NCBI GenBank assembly: GCA_007922305.1
Contig: ML677364.1
Coordinates: forward strand, 13,595,572-13,659,571
Direction of reading: 5' to 3'
Source: Dermatemys mawii
Taxonomy: Eukaryota; Chordata; Testudines; Dermatemydidae
DNA length: 64,000 nucleotides
In this document: piece by piece, positions 35,259-47,345 of the stretch
Numbering within the stretch: position 1 is the stretch's first letter
How the letters are laid out: each line of letters begins with the position of its first letter
The notes under the pieces: generated by a model
What the model saw: only the letters and a program-made list of their open reading frames with translations
What the model was told of the DNA's origin: nothing
The model's database searches: none
Translations under genes and position numbers: made by a program

Positions 35259-35309
35259 GGGCCTTTGATAGCAGAGATTCGGTCCAGATGGGAACAGCAC
35301 CACAAAAAG
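35259..35309 (+). other. Possible small exon (weak candidate)
   Basis: A strong acceptor-like signal (a T-rich tract from 35221, then 'tttcatttggttatag') ends at 35258. A 'gtgtgtgc' donor-like word follows 51 bp later. The enclosed sequence is open in frame ('RAFDSRDSVQMGTAPQK'). A different frame stays open from 35265 to 35471. I recognise neither peptide, and the region up to about 35470 differs in composition from its surroundings. It could equally be part of an unrecognised repeat. Confidence 0.15.
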
Positions 35310-35470
35310 GTGTGTGCAATTTGTACTCCATCTGTTGATCTGTTTCTGTTCAATTCTGTTCCCAAGCCGGGTGGTGGACGGCACCAAGGGGGCAAAGTTA
35401 GAGGATATCTGACCCCATCACCAGGCATTTTCCAGTTAGCAAGCTCCTTAGTAACCCTAACCACATGTTA

Positions 35471-36640
35471 AAAATATCCTCTTCCACCAAAATAGGTCTG
35501 TTCTAAAGGAAGTGGTGAACTCTGCTACCTGCAACCGATTTTTTTCTACTGCTATCTATCCAGAGCAAGATGTTTGACTCCATCATAAGTTATCTCCATG
35601 ATGGCAGCATATTTTTCGATTGTCCTGTGATAAGTCATTCTTTGTCCTCTGTGTCTTATGATCCCTCCTCATGGAATCCAGTCTAAGATGTACTCTGTGC
35701 TTCTGTCACAGAGTAGCCTGATGACATGGCCAAACAGCCATAATTGTCTCTAATTATTGAGTCAGCAGTCTGCTGACCAGTGCAGCACAGCAATTGCAAA
35801 CTGATTACATGATCTCTCCAGTGAATTCCCAAGATTCTCTTTAAATAATACTAGTGGAATGAATTTAGCTTCCTGTTGAGTTCTTCCACCATCTGCCACA
35901 TTTGAGGCATTACTACTGCAAGGACAACAGTGTTGTACGCTCTCATTTTAATATATAGATATGTCTTCTTACTCTGCTAGATGTTTGACAAATAGAAAAT
36001 GATCCACTGCTTTACCAGTTCTTGCCTTAAGTTCTTTAGTGGGCTGGCCATTACCAGGGAGTGGAAACTTATACCTCATTTCACCATTGGGAATGAATTT
36101 ACTTGATCATCTGCAACTCCCTCTTGTGATGTTTTTATATTCATGCTCTTTATGCTACGGACTATGTATAATATGTTTTTATTTTTTGTACATTTATGCC
36201 AACATTTACAAAGACTTGTATGGATGCTGTAGTCCACTGGGGCTCAGATCATCTTTGGATGCTCTGTAGATTGTTAATGTGGCTTGTTTGCTATTCCCAA
36301 TTGCCTTATTACTAACAAACACAAACATTAAAAATTCAGTTAGGTTTAAAAAAAATCACAAGATTTAAATACATATATATTATTTTTTATTTGTTTTCTG
36401 AGATTTAAGCTCTTAGAATGTGCTTGTTTAATATTTTAGGACTTTCTCTTCAGCCATGAGGGCTGGAATTTTTGTAATGAAAGCTGAGGTTCTCATATAA
36501 TCAATTGACTCTAGGAGCTGGGGATTTCAGAAAAACACCAAATTTTGTGAGAATTGGTAACACTGCCCTCTGGGGGCTGAGTGTTCCAAGAAGGGGATCC
36601 AGACATTGGTTGAAAGAATGAGAGCCCCATCAGAATGTTA
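35471..36640. other. Unique DNA, nothing recognised
   Basis: No gene or repeat supported. The short plus frame at 36039-36269 is hydrophobic but chance-like. Confidence 0.4.
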
Positions 36641-37956
36641 CTCTGGGGGAATTCTGCACCACTGTGCAAGTGCAGAGTTAATGTCCCCTGAAGATTTTAT
36701 TCTTATCCAGCAAAAAAATTGATTCATGCACCCTTCCTGGGCATTGGCCAAGGGGAGGTTGTGTTTGGTTTGGTGCTGGCAGTAACTGCAGAAATGTAAA
36801 TCACTGTCTCAGGGAAGAGAGGGGGCAGGACTGGGCATGCTTGTGAGACTCTTTTCCTCTCCTTTGCTATTGTGATGCACTGGAGCTGGGGAGGGGCAGG
36901 GCTGGGGATGCCCTGGCCAGTGACTTCTGTTGTGAACCAGGATCCAGCTTCTACACATAGCTGGGATTGGGGTGAGGGAGAAGGAAGTTCCTCTTCCTTA
37001 GCACAGGCCACTTCTGGGGCTCGGTCAGACCCATCTCCAGGAACCTCCCCCACTGCAGGAAGCTCTGCACTCTGCCCTACTCCATGTCCTCATCACTCCC
37101 AGCCATAGCGGGAGGGGTCAATGAACATGGAGCTACCCAGCCACCCTCCCAACCCCGTGTATCTGGACCCTCCTCCAACACCCAGACTCCTCTGCCAAGC
37201 CCCCTTGTGCACCTGGACACCCCCACCCCAGCATCCAGACTCACCCCCTGAGATCCACCTCCATGCATCCAGGTCCCCACTCCTGCAACCAAACGACCTC
37301 CCACTGAGCCCCCGCACTTGAATGCCCACCCTGCCGAGCTCCACCCGCAGCATCACTTGGACCACCCTGCCAAGCTCTCCACATCTGAACCCTCATCCCA
37401 CTGTACTCCAGCCTGCTGCTCCCAGATCCCAACCCCATAATGCCCTACCTCCCCAATACCTGGACTCCCCCATACTGAACCCCCTGAACCAAGACCACCC
37501 AGATTGCCTGCACCCAGATTGCTCTACACAGAACCCACTCACCCCACACCTGGATCCCCCAATACTAAGCCTCTCCTCATTTGGATCCTGCCAGGATGAG
37601 CCAGCTTGCCCACACGTGGACTGGAGGCCAGGGCTGGGTAATCATGCAAGAGCATGTCCTTCTCGCTTGTTGTGGAGCCGTATAGATGTCCTTATGTGCC
37701 TAGTAAGGAATCTCTCAAAAAATATTTCCTGAACCCTTGTTTGTTGTCGGTATTGTTACAGACATACTTAATGACATGTATTTTGAAAAAAAAAACCCAA
37801 AATAATTGAAAATGGTGTGATTATATTTTGTTATTTTGAAAATGAAATATGCAATTTTTTTGCAGAATTTTACAATATTGTGCACAGAACTTTTAATTTT
37901 TTGGTGCAGAACTTTTAATATTTTTTTTAATATTTGGCATAGAATTCCCCCAGAAG
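36641..37956. mobile_element. 1.3-kb DNA transposon with TA duplication
   Basis: Left end 'ctctgggggaattctgcacc' and the complement of the right end 'gcatagaattcccccagaag' are matched inverted repeats. They are flanked by TA at 36639-36640 and 37957-37958, which suggests a Tc1/mariner-like mechanism. The right 200 bp is very AT-rich, with repeated 'cagaacttttaat'. The middle (37.0-37.6 kb) is C-rich with degenerate units of the type 'cacctggacaccccca'. Frames rich in proline come from that tract. No transposase is readable, so the element is non-autonomous. Confidence 0.65.
37130..37600 (+). repeat. Degenerate C-rich minisatellite inside the transposon
   Basis: Loosely repeated units around 'cacctggac', 'cacccagac' and 'catccagac' separated by ctcc/cccc runs. 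The period is irregular, so it is strongly decayed or never exact. Confidence 0.5.
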
Positions 37957-40015
37957 TAGAAGGTCTAGAAGCACAGAGAGCCCTATGTTGCATTAGCAGT
38001 GAGAAATACTTGTCTTACAGAAATAAAGTGTAAGAAACCAAGTTCTATTAAACATGCTGAGGGGCCATTATTATATGCTGAGGCTCTGAAATTTGTCTAT
38101 CAACAACAAGACAAGGGTCACATTCGTGAGTCTCTGGGTCATCACCAATATAGATCTCTCCTGAAGTTAGATCCTCTTTCTGCAGTTCAATTTGTTGTGC
38201 TACAGCACCACTATCATTTAGGAACATGCTTTTGACTTCTCCTACAGAGATATAGTTAAATCAGCAGATACAATGTAAGCTATTCAGGCTTCAGCCACTC
38301 ATTGTCTGCTCTGTACACCAGACCTCTGGGAACAGCAGTTCAAAGTGACTTAAAAAGTCTCAAATACACAGGAAAGTGAGAGACACAAAGGCCCGGAGAG
38401 AAAGCATAAGAGCAAGCAGTCACTAACAGGGTAGAGTGAGAAAGAGTTGGAGGTCAGTCAGGAGAATAGCAGCGAATTGGTCAGAAGGGCTAGGTATAAC
38501 TTAGCTTTCGTAGCGCAGTGTACGGACTGCTTTTTATTCAGCTGACACTTGTTTTATTTATTTGTATATTGTCAGTATTAATGAGATCCTGTCCTGTTTC
38601 AGGGTATGTCCTTCTTATAGTGAATACACACATTTGAGATGCTAAAGACACATACCAGAAGTCCCTAATACTTTGAGATTCTGGTTGCAATAATTGTACA
38701 GATTGAAAATGCCTCTTCATAATTAATGTTGTATAACTTTTCAATATTTTAAGCAAAATTGTGAATCACAGAGACACAGTAGTTAGCACTCAAATACCAA
38801 CATTTTAGAATTATGAGCAAGTAAAGCAATCTTTTGTTTCCTAGATTTAAAATATAGACTGCTTTGCTCCTCATGCAATATTAAATCTCATATTGTACTA
38901 GGAAGCTCATTGAAGCTGATCATGTTCCTCCTTGATTCATATAAATAGTATTTGTCTACATTAGATATTCAAGCTTTCTCAGGAAGCCTGTAAACATTAT
39001 CAAGAAACCATGTCAAGAATAAAGATTTGGAGACATAATAGGAAGTGCCAGTGACTTCCATATAAATTTGAACTGCAAGACAGGTTATATAGATGACAAA
39101 CAGCAATAAAGAACTAATTTTGTCTCAGTATTGGGAAGGAAGTAAAAGAGTTCATATATTAATTTGGGTAAAGCAAAAATGCCTGAAAAGACATTCATGT
39201 TGAAATTGGAACTAAGCAAATCTACATGATATTGAATACAGAACAAAATGTGGTTGTTTCTGAACTTAATCTGTATGATAAATGTTGGAGAAGAAAAAAA
39301 GGCGAAAAATATAAATCAAAAGCATTAATACAATTCTCCATTTCTTTACTAAAAGCAAGCTTGCAGAGTAAGATCAACTCAACTTCCATTTAAATGCAGT
39401 GTTCTGTCCATAGTGGTCCATGGGGACATTCAAAATGTTTATGATTTAGTCATTCAGATGCCCTAAAGATGAATACAGTATGATTACCTCTCTAAACAGA
39501 CACACCTCTTCACAGTGAGTTTTAAGTCCTCTTTCCCTGAAGGTAATGGGTAAACTCAGATTGTGGGGATCTCACTGGTGAAAGTTAGAGTTGCAGTAGC
39601 TGATATTTAAACCTGCTGTTCCTGCAGTACTTCCTAGATGCTTTGTCACTGATTGAAGCTTGAACCAAAAACTTTGTATATAAAGAAAAAAAAAAGAGAC
39701 ATTTTTCTTTTTGCTAAAGATTACCCTAGATGAACAAAGGTAGCCCCTCCTCAAGTTAGAGTGGCTTTATGGATGTTCTAACTTGAACCAGCTGACAAGA
39801 GTTCACAAGGACCATAAAGCAATTAGAGTTAACCAGAGCATTATTGGCTCTGACTACTCCTGCCTCTTGCTCCCAGCATATCCTCTGTGTCAAAAGCTGT
39901 TGTGGGGGGGAAGAGCAGGAGATAGCAATGCTAGCTCTAGACTTACTGAAGATGCCCTAAAAAACCCACAACAGCTATGCAAGTAGTTGCCCCTCTGCTC
40001 TCTTTTCACTGCTTA
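37957..40015. other. Unique AT-rich DNA
   Basis: No gene or repeat recognised over 2 kb. Confidence 0.5.
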
Positions 40016-40286
40016 GGGCTTTCCTACACTTAAAATGCTGCATCTGCACCACTGTAGTGCTTCATGAAGACCAAATCTACCCCGCCAGGAGGGATTCTCC
40101 TGTCAGCATAAGCACTCCACCTCTCTGAGAGGTGGTAGGTTGGTTCACAGAAGATTTTTCCCACTGACCTAGAACTATCTACAGCGGAGATTAGGTTGGT
40201 TTAATTGTGTTCCACAGGCATGTGGATTTTTCACAGCCCTGAATGATGTCCTTATACCGACCTAATTTCCTGGTGTAGACCAGCCC
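40016..40286. mobile_element. PIF/Harbinger-type MITE with TTA duplications
   Basis: Terminal inverted repeats 'gggctttcctacact' and 'tgtagaccagccc' are flanked on both sides by TTA (40013-40015 and 40287-40289), the 3-bp target duplication typical of PIF/Harbinger. Inside are several palindromic words ('cacctctctgagaggtgg', 'ggtgtggatttttcacagcc'-like). The same family, internally deleted, lies at 59572-59761. Confidence 0.85.
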
Positions 40287-40289
40287 TTA

Positions 40290-40791
40290 GGTAGTGTGAA
40301 GAGACCAGGATGGAGAATCTGATCAAAATTGTGGCCCAGTGACCTTTTTTAAATATTCAGCTCTCAGGAATGCAGAAGGAGCAGGAAGATTTTCCAAATA
40401 TTAAACATCACTCTGATTTTGTCAATTAAAGATTCAGTTACTCTAACTGTAGAGTTCAGGTAAGTCTGAGTACACCAGCTCTGTGAGTAAAGAAATGTCT
40501 CTTTTCAATGCTACTTTTAGTTGTTACACTTGTTCCCCACTCAGGTTCAATCTAGATTATGTATATTCTCATGCCAACATTGAAAATCTCTTTACATGCA
40601 AGCACTTTAAATTATAAAGAAGTGACAAGATACACATACCAGCTTCCTTGACTGACATAGTAGTTTGCAGTACTACCTGTCCAAAGAGATGAATTAAGGG
40701 AGGAAAAAGTAGTAGATCTGAGTTCCTGTGGATGGCTAGCTGGGAAAAGTTCACATGGTACAACACTAACATAACATTGTACCCTCAGTAG
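40290..40791. other. Unique DNA
   Basis: No gene or repeat recognised. Confidence 0.45.
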
Positions 40792-41241
40792 CAGGGGTGG
40801 CCAACCTGTGGCTCCGGAGCCGCATGCAGCTCTTCAGAGGTTAAGATGCAGCTCCTTGCATAGGCGTTGTCTCCAAGGCTGGAGTTACAGATGTTAACTT
40901 TCCAATGTGCTGTGGGGTGCTCACTGCTCAACCCCCTGCTCTGCCCCAGGTCCTGCACCACGGCACCCCTTCCCCAAAGGCCCCAGCCCCTTCCTCTGAG
41001 CCTGCCATCCTTCTGCCTCCCTAACAGAGCCTCCTGAACACTGCAAAAGAGCTGATTCTGGTGGACAGGAGGCGTGGGGAAGGAGGAGGAGATACTGATT
41101 GGTGAGGCTGCCAGTGGGCAGGAGGCACTGAGAACTGGAGGTGGGTAGCGGATGAGGGGCTGCTGACATATTACTGTAGCTCTTTGACAATGATCATTGA
41201 TAAATTCTGGCTCCTTCTCAGGCTCAGATTGGCCACCCCTG
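40792..41241. mobile_element. hAT-type non-autonomous element, 8-bp duplication
   Basis: Termini 'caggggtggccaacctg' and 'gattggccacccctg' are inverted repeats of hAT type. The flanking 8-mers CTCAGTAG (40784-40791) and TTCAACAA (41242-41249) differ only by four transitions, and both fit the hAT target rule nTnnnnAn, so they are probably a decayed duplication. The inside is GC-rich with no transposase. The 201-codon minus frame across it is fortuitous. Confidence 0.8.
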
Positions 41242-41384
41242 TTCAACAAACTCATTTCTTGATTTTGATTTTGTTTGGGTCTCTCTTTTTCTTTTCCCTT
41301 TGGCATAGCAATGCTGCTTTCCCCTGAGAAAATTATTTTGCTGATACCTTGACATTTTATATAAAACATGAAATCTGCACTTGC

Positions 41385-41754
41385 AGACATAGAGCACTGA
41401 GAGTTAAACCAGCCCTTGGAGAGTGCAGTAGGGAAAGTGCTACAGTGTGTTGACGCTGTCAGCTACAAGTGCACTGGTATGGCCACATTTACAGCACTTG
41501 CAGCAGCATTGGGAGCGGTGCATTATGGGCCCACAGAGCTATGCACCCACAGAACATCTCTTCCTATTCTGGAGCTGTGGCTTGTGGGAAGGGGGTGTGA
41601 GGGTACAGGGCATTCTGGGTCCTGTCCCAATGCCCTGTGATGCATCGCTTCACATCCCAGAAATCCCTGTGCTTTTGTCCACATTTGCACCATCTTTCAG
41701 TGTTGTTTGTACTGCATGCTCTGTCTTCCCTTTAGTTCTGTGGAACTAAATGGA
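41385..41754 (+). mobile_element. 5' region of Harbinger element
   Basis: GC-rich leader between the hAT element and the transposase start ('ttgggagcggtgcattatgg', 'agggcattctgggtcctgtc'). I recognise it as the region that precedes the transposase in turtle Harbinger elements. Its outer terminus is not clearly found. Confidence 0.55.
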
Positions 41755-42575
41755 ATGGAACCCAAAGTACTGAGGAACATGCTGATAAGGCTCGCCAACA
41801 CATCACAAATGGCAGTTGAGTTACTCCTTAAGCTACAAACCAACAGTGAGGAGTCCGACAATGATGTCAACTAGCATAATGCATATGACACGAGATTGCT
41901 TGTGGCATTCACGGACATGCTCACAACAGTGGAATGCCGCTTTTGGGCTCAGGAAACAAGCACTGAATGGTGGGATCACATTATCATGCAAGTCTGGGAC
42001 GACAAGCAGTGGGTGCAGAACTTTCGGATGAGAAAAGTCACTTTCATGGGACTGTGTGATGAGCTCGCCCCCGACCCTGCAGCGCAAGGACACGAGATTG
42101 AGAGCTGCCCTGCCAGTGGAGAAGTGGATGGCTATTGCAGTCTGGAAGCTGGCAACTCCAGACAGCTACCGATCGGTCTCTAACCAGTTTGAAGTGGGAA
42201 AGTCGACTGTTGGAATCATGTTGATGCAAGTTTGCAGGGCCATTAATACATTCTGCTCAGAAGAACCATGACTCTGGGTAATGTGCATGACATTGTGATT
42301 GGCTTTGCACAAATGGGTCTCGCTAACTGCAGAGGGGTAATAGATGGGACACACATTCCAATTCTGGCACCATACCACCTAGCCTCCGAGTACATTAATC
42401 GGAAGGGGTATTTCTCTATGGTTCTCCAGGCGCTTGTGGATCACCGTGGGTGTTTCACTGGCATTAATGCAAGCTGTCTGGAAAGGTGCATGACACACAC
42501 ATTTCTTGGAACACAGGCCTATTCAGGAAGCTGCAAGCCAGGACTTTCTTTCCAGACCAGAAAATCACATAAGTT
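41755..42575 (+). pseudogene. PIF/Harbinger transposase (HARBI1-like) pseudogene
   Basis: A start codon at 41755 opens 'MEPKVLRNMLIRLANT', which stops at 41872-41874 and then continues in the same frame. The frame shifts near 42075, again near 42265, and again near 42480. Landmarks in order: 'FRMRKVTFMGLCDELAP', 'EKWMAIAVWKLATPDSYR', 'VGKSTVGIMLMQV', 'GVIDGTHIPIL' and 'EYINRKGYFSMVLQALVDH', then 'KVHDTHI' and 'TFFPDQKIT'. The first catalytic aspartate (IDGTH, 42343-42345) is kept. The expected aspartate after 'HRGCFT' appears as glycine (42460-42462). The C-terminal third with the last acidic residue is missing. In life, such an enzyme moves elements with TWA target duplications, matching the MITEs at 40.0 and 59.6 kb; this copy is inactive. 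Confidence 0.9.
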
Positions 42576-43851
42576 AAACTAAAAAAGGAATTCTTCACAC
42601 GGGGAGTTATAACAGTGTAATTATGTCAGTAATTAGATTATAAGATCTTTGGGGAAAGGTCTGTTTCTCATTAGCTGTTTGTACAGTAACTAACAGAATG
42701 GGGTCTGGTAATAATAGTGTCACCACCTATGGTGGAATTCCATTTGTTTGATGGAGATAAAGGGACTTTTTTGGCTAGACTTGCAAAGATGTGAATGCTG
42801 GGGGTTTTTAGTAGACATTTAAGAACAGACAAAGGTTTAAGGTCAAAGAGAAAATAAACAGCAGTAGATCAAAACATACCTCAGAAATTTTAATGTGCCA
42901 TAGCAGGGCCCACACGGCCACTTAGTGCACAGCAAGCTTCTGTGCTGTAGATTCACACCACAGCTTGCTGAGCATTAAGGGTATGTCAGCTGGAAGGTAT
43001 AATTTCCATCTCAAGGAAACACATCCATGATAGATCTGATTGAGCTAGTGAACTAAATAATAAAATGTACCCACGGCAGCCCAAGTGTCAGGAGAGACTA
43101 GAGGTCCCCAGAACACACCTGTCCAAAATTTTAGGTATACATTTGGGTGGTGAACCCCTCCCATTGCTCACACCACCATGGCTCCACTCTATTCTTGGCT
43201 CTGTCAGAGCTAGTGTGGGTACGTCTCCACTAGAGTGAAATTACGCCTCCAAATTGAAGTTTGCACATACCTTAAATGGCCATGTAGAGAAGACCTGAGG
43301 TTAATAACCCCACTCTTGAGAACAATGCAAGGGCATTTTTAATGACCAAAAATGTCAGGATCTTGATACATATCATTGAAAGGAGGAGTCTTTGAAAGCA
43401 CAGTGCCCCATAACACAATTCTGGGACATTGCTCCACTACTAACACAGGATTGCCAACACCACTTCCTGCAGAACTTGTCTTTTCCCTAGAGGTTTCAGA
43501 TCAAAGTACTGAATCAGCCTAATGATGATTAGATTGAGTTCTAATGAAATCACAGCTTCAGGTAATATGGCTTCCGGCTTCATCTGAAATAATAAAATTG
43601 AGCAGACATTGCTCATATGTAATACACAACACACTGAAAAGAGTGAAGTATTTGCTAGTGCTGTGATTCATGAATTTTGCTTCATCAGATAGGAGCGTAG
43701 TATGAGAAAGGAGGACAAATACCCAAGTGAGTATCCTCACTAAGTACTACTGGAAAGGTTACATAAATATTTGCATTTTAACTTTCTGTTTTCATTCACT
43801 TACTGCTTCCCAAAACTTTCCTGTTTGGATAGATTTTCTTGCAGTTTTGGT
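42576..43851. other. Non-coding DNA with one MITE trace
   Basis: A trace of a tgtctacact-type MITE is visible at about 43218-43305 ('gtacgtctccactagagtga', 'catgtagagaagacctgagg'). Nothing else recognised. Confidence 0.4.
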
Positions 43852-45440
43852 GCCAAATCCTTGATTGAGGAAAAACTGATGTAGTTCCATTGACTTATAA
43901 TTATACAATCATAGAAAATCAGAGTTGGAAGGGACTTCAGGAAGTCATCTAGTCCAATCCACTGCTCAAAGCAGGACCAATCCCTGTTTAAATCATCCCA
44001 GCCAGGGCTTTGTCAAGCCTGACCTTAAAAACCTCTAAGGAAGGAGAGTCCACTACCTCACTAGGTAACCCATTCCAGTGCTTCCCCCCGGCTTCTAGTG
44101 AAAAACCTCTTTCCTAATGTCCAACCTCAACCTCCCACTCTGCATCTTGAGACCATTACTTCTTGTTTTGTCATCTGCTACCTCTGAGAACAGTCTAGAG
44201 CCATCCTCTTTGAAATCCCTTTTCAGCTAGTTGAAAGCAGCTATCAAATCCCGCCTCATTCTTCTCGTCTGCAGACTAAACAATCCCAGTTCCCTCAGCC
44301 TTTCCTCCCAAGTCATGTGCTCCAGCACCCTAATCATTTTGGTTGCCCTCTGCTGGACTCTTTTCAATTTATCCACATCCTTCCTGTAGTGTGGAGCCCA
44401 AAAAGTGGACACAGTACTCCAGATGAGGCCTCACCAATGCTGAATAGAGGGGAATGATCACATCTCTCAGTCTGCTGGCAATGCCCCTACTTATACAATC
44501 CAAAATGCTGTTAGCCTTCTTGGCAACAAGGGAACACTGTTGACTCATATCCAGCTTCTCCTAGGTCCTTTTCTGCAGAACCTCTGCCTAGCCATTCTGT
44601 CCTTAGTCTGTAGCAGTGCATGGGATTCTTCCATCCTAGCTGCAGGACTCTGCACTCTGAATCTCATCAAATTTCTTTTGGCCCAATCCTCTAATTTGTC
44701 TAGGTCCCTCTGTGTCCTATCCCTATCCTCCAGCATATCTACCACTCTTCACAATTTAGTGTCATCTACAAACTTGCTGAGGGTGCAGTCCATGCCATCC
44801 TCCTGATCTTTAATGGAGATATTGAACAAAACTGGCCCGAGGACTGACCCTTGGGGCAATCCACTTGATACCGGCTGCCAACTAGACATGGAGCCAGTCC
44901 ATACTTCTTTAACTTGCTGGCAAGAATACTGTGGGAGACGGTATCAAAAGGTTTGCTAAAGTCAAGAAATAACATGTCCACTGCTTTCCCCTCATCCACA
45001 GAGCCAGTTATCTCATAATAGAAGGCAATTAGGCTAGTCAGGCATGACTTGCCCTTGGTGAATCCATGCTGACCGTTCCTGATCACTTTCCTTTCCTTTA
45101 AGTGCTTCAGAATTGATTCCCTGAGGACCTGCTCCATGATTTTTTCCAGGGACTGAGTTGAGGCTGACTGGCCTGTAGTTCTCCAGATCTTCCTCCTTTC
45201 CTTTTTTAAAGATGGGCACTACGTTAGCTTTTTTCCAGTCATTCGGAACCTCCCCCAGTTGCCATGAGTTTTCAGAGATATTGGCCAATGGCTCTGCAAT
45301 CACATCTGCCAACTTTTTTAGTACCCTCAGATGCAGTTCATCCAGCTCCATGGATTTGTGCTTGTCCAGCTTTTCTGAATAGTCCTGAACCACTTCAGTG
45401 GAACTATTACAATTTACGCCAGCTGAGAATCTGATCCCTC
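43852..45440. mobile_element. Palindromic MITE split by a CR1 insertion
   Basis: The left half at 43852-43905 ('gccaaatccttgattgagga', 'gtagttccattgac') and the right half at about 45405-45440 ('acaatttacgccagctgaga', atctgatcc) are the two arms of one palindromic element. A CR1 copy occupies the space between them. Exact insertion points are uncertain. Confidence 0.55.
43906..45404 (-). pseudogene. CR1 LINE: RT domain, C-terminus and 3' end
   Basis: The minus strand carries the longest CR1 in the window. The fingers region '[20 protein letters not shown]' and '[15 protein letters not shown]' comes first, then '[14 protein letters not shown]' and '[15 protein letters not shown]'. '[15 protein letters not shown]' and the catalytic 'FVDDTKL' (D-D codons at 44761-44766) follow, then '[20 protein letters not shown]' near 44350. 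The 3' UTR reaches about 43906, where the complement gives the CR1-type terminal word 'ttctatgatt'. Frameshifts and a deletion between 'KYGLAP' and the PQGS box inactivate it, and the 5' half with the endonuclease is absent, as usual for CR1 copies. Confidence 0.92.
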
Positions 45441-47224
45441 ATTCCTGTAAAAAAAATTTAACGAAAACACTTCTTTTGTTTTTGACTAAAAACTGAAAAA
45501 AACAACATGTTTTTCTGCATTAAAAACAGAAGTTCTTGCAAAGTTTAACATCTTAATGCCAAAATACTGGGGAATAGAAAGCTGAATCTTGGCAATATAA
45601 TAGCCCTCATTGAGGAAAAAGTGTCTCTGAGGATTCTGATGGGCACTGGTTTTCATTTGATGGAGTTATCTGCCACTGAAAATTGCTCTCCACGCAGGTG
45701 CACTCTATCTTCCCTGGCGTTGTCTCACTAACTCATGAAGTGCTCTGCCAAGGAAAACAAGTCAGTACATACATGAGATTATAATTCAGTATAGATCAGC
45801 ACACATATGCAGAAACTTAGCTGAGTAATGACAAATATAGTGAAGCCAGGAAATGAATGAAGGCTCATATTTTGAAAACTTTTATCTTGAAGTGTTACTA
45901 TTACTTATTCTATCTAATGTGGAATTGGACTTCCATAAATACATTTTCCAAATATTAGGCCAGATTCTGGCCTGCATTAAAGCTCCTTGTCAAACAGTGC
46001 AATATAAAGGAGTAGCTGAAGATTTCCTGCAGGGAGGGAATCATTGGCTGGAGTGGAGCCAGCTATGCTCTCATATTATCCATGGTGCATCTGGAGATAT
46101 ATTGGGGATTATAAAACATGTGAGCTGAGTGTGATGTTCTCTTGTAATCTCTGCCTGCATAATGCCTTGGGGCCATTCCAAGCTTATGCAAGTTAGAGCA
46201 GCTCTTGTCTCATATGGACTGAGATCTGAACCAGCACCTATCTGACTTAATTGGAATGGGGATGGGATGGGGAGGGGTCCATAAATCTGATATGGAACAG
46301 CCACCTTTGCTCCCATCATCCTTTCCTTGTGTGGTCTGGTGATTTTTTGTTTCTTAAAGATTAAAGAATACACTTTTTCTGAATAAAGCTGCTACCAGCT
46401 ATGTATGTGTATTCAAGATTAACAGAGAAGAATTTTAAGAGGGACTTTGAAGACTGAAACCAATCTAGGGTATGTAGCCCTTAGATTTTAGATGTGGGTA
46501 ACTGGCTGGCAGCCCCAGTTCAGAATGTGACTGTGTGTGTGCAAGATTAAAAGGAGGCTAGAATTTTACCTGCAAAGCACTGAACAATGTGCTTGTATGA
46601 GAAGTTTCTTTTCTGCAAGCCCAGGGCTAGACATTCAAGTTGAGTAACTTGCAGTGTGTTAATATTAGGTTACATTTATTTTAAGAACAAGTCTTTCTTG
46701 GGGCATTAAAACCTTGACTTTGAAGGCATACACACCCTTATTTGATGACTATAAGGGAATATATGTGGCTGTATTTTCTTAATGCATGGTGAAGGTTTTC
46801 TGGTTCATACACAGTTCTGCTATCCTTGGGGATATAGCTAAAAGCAATCTTGGTTAATATGGTAGCATTGGACTTAGAGTGTTACTACTAATGATGCACC
46901 GTGAAGGCTAGTCCCTTCTCCTTCCCAAAAGAGTATTAGAAAAGAAAACAGTTCAAGCCTGGGGGAAACTGTTTTCAAGGGGTAGGATGATGGTGGATCA
47001 AAGTGGGAAAAGTGTGTAATTCTGCCTTATGAATTACAACAAATTAGGAAAAAGTAGGTATTAGTTAAGCAGCCTCATTTGGTAGTTAAAATACTGGGGG
47101 GGAGGTTCATTTTAGAAGCATTTATGCTAAAAATCACAAAGAGCCAATTGTGTTTTTATATGGGCAATCAGATTTTGAAAAGATGGGATTAGAATCGAGT
47201 TATCCTGATTTCCCATCCAACCAC
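45441..47224. other. Unique DNA with one MITE trace
   Basis: 'aggccagattctggcctgca' at about 45957 is a short palindrome, probably the end of a palindromic MITE. No gene supported. Confidence 0.4.
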
Positions 47225-47345
47225 AAGACCAGGAGTGCCCAACCTGAGGCCCCGTGGTCACTTTTGATCTTTGGGTCTCTAAATTGTAGCCCTTGATGGT
47301 AACAGTTTACTAGATACTTTCTATCTGATTATGAAGTGAAATTGT
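47225..47345. repeat. hAT-like repeat fragment
   Basis: 'caggagtgcccaacctgagg' resembles the hAT terminus at 40792 (caggggtggccaacctg). The following 'tttgatctttgggtctctaa' is the start of a repeat without a visible partner end. Confidence 0.35.

Noticed and set aside
37093..37732. Proline- or glycine-rich proteins on both strands
   Set aside because: Produced by the C-rich degenerate minisatellite inside a transposon; all frames look alike.
40785..41390. 201-codon minus-strand frame
   Set aside because: It spans a non-autonomous hAT element and flanks; the content follows GC-rich composition, not a protein domain.
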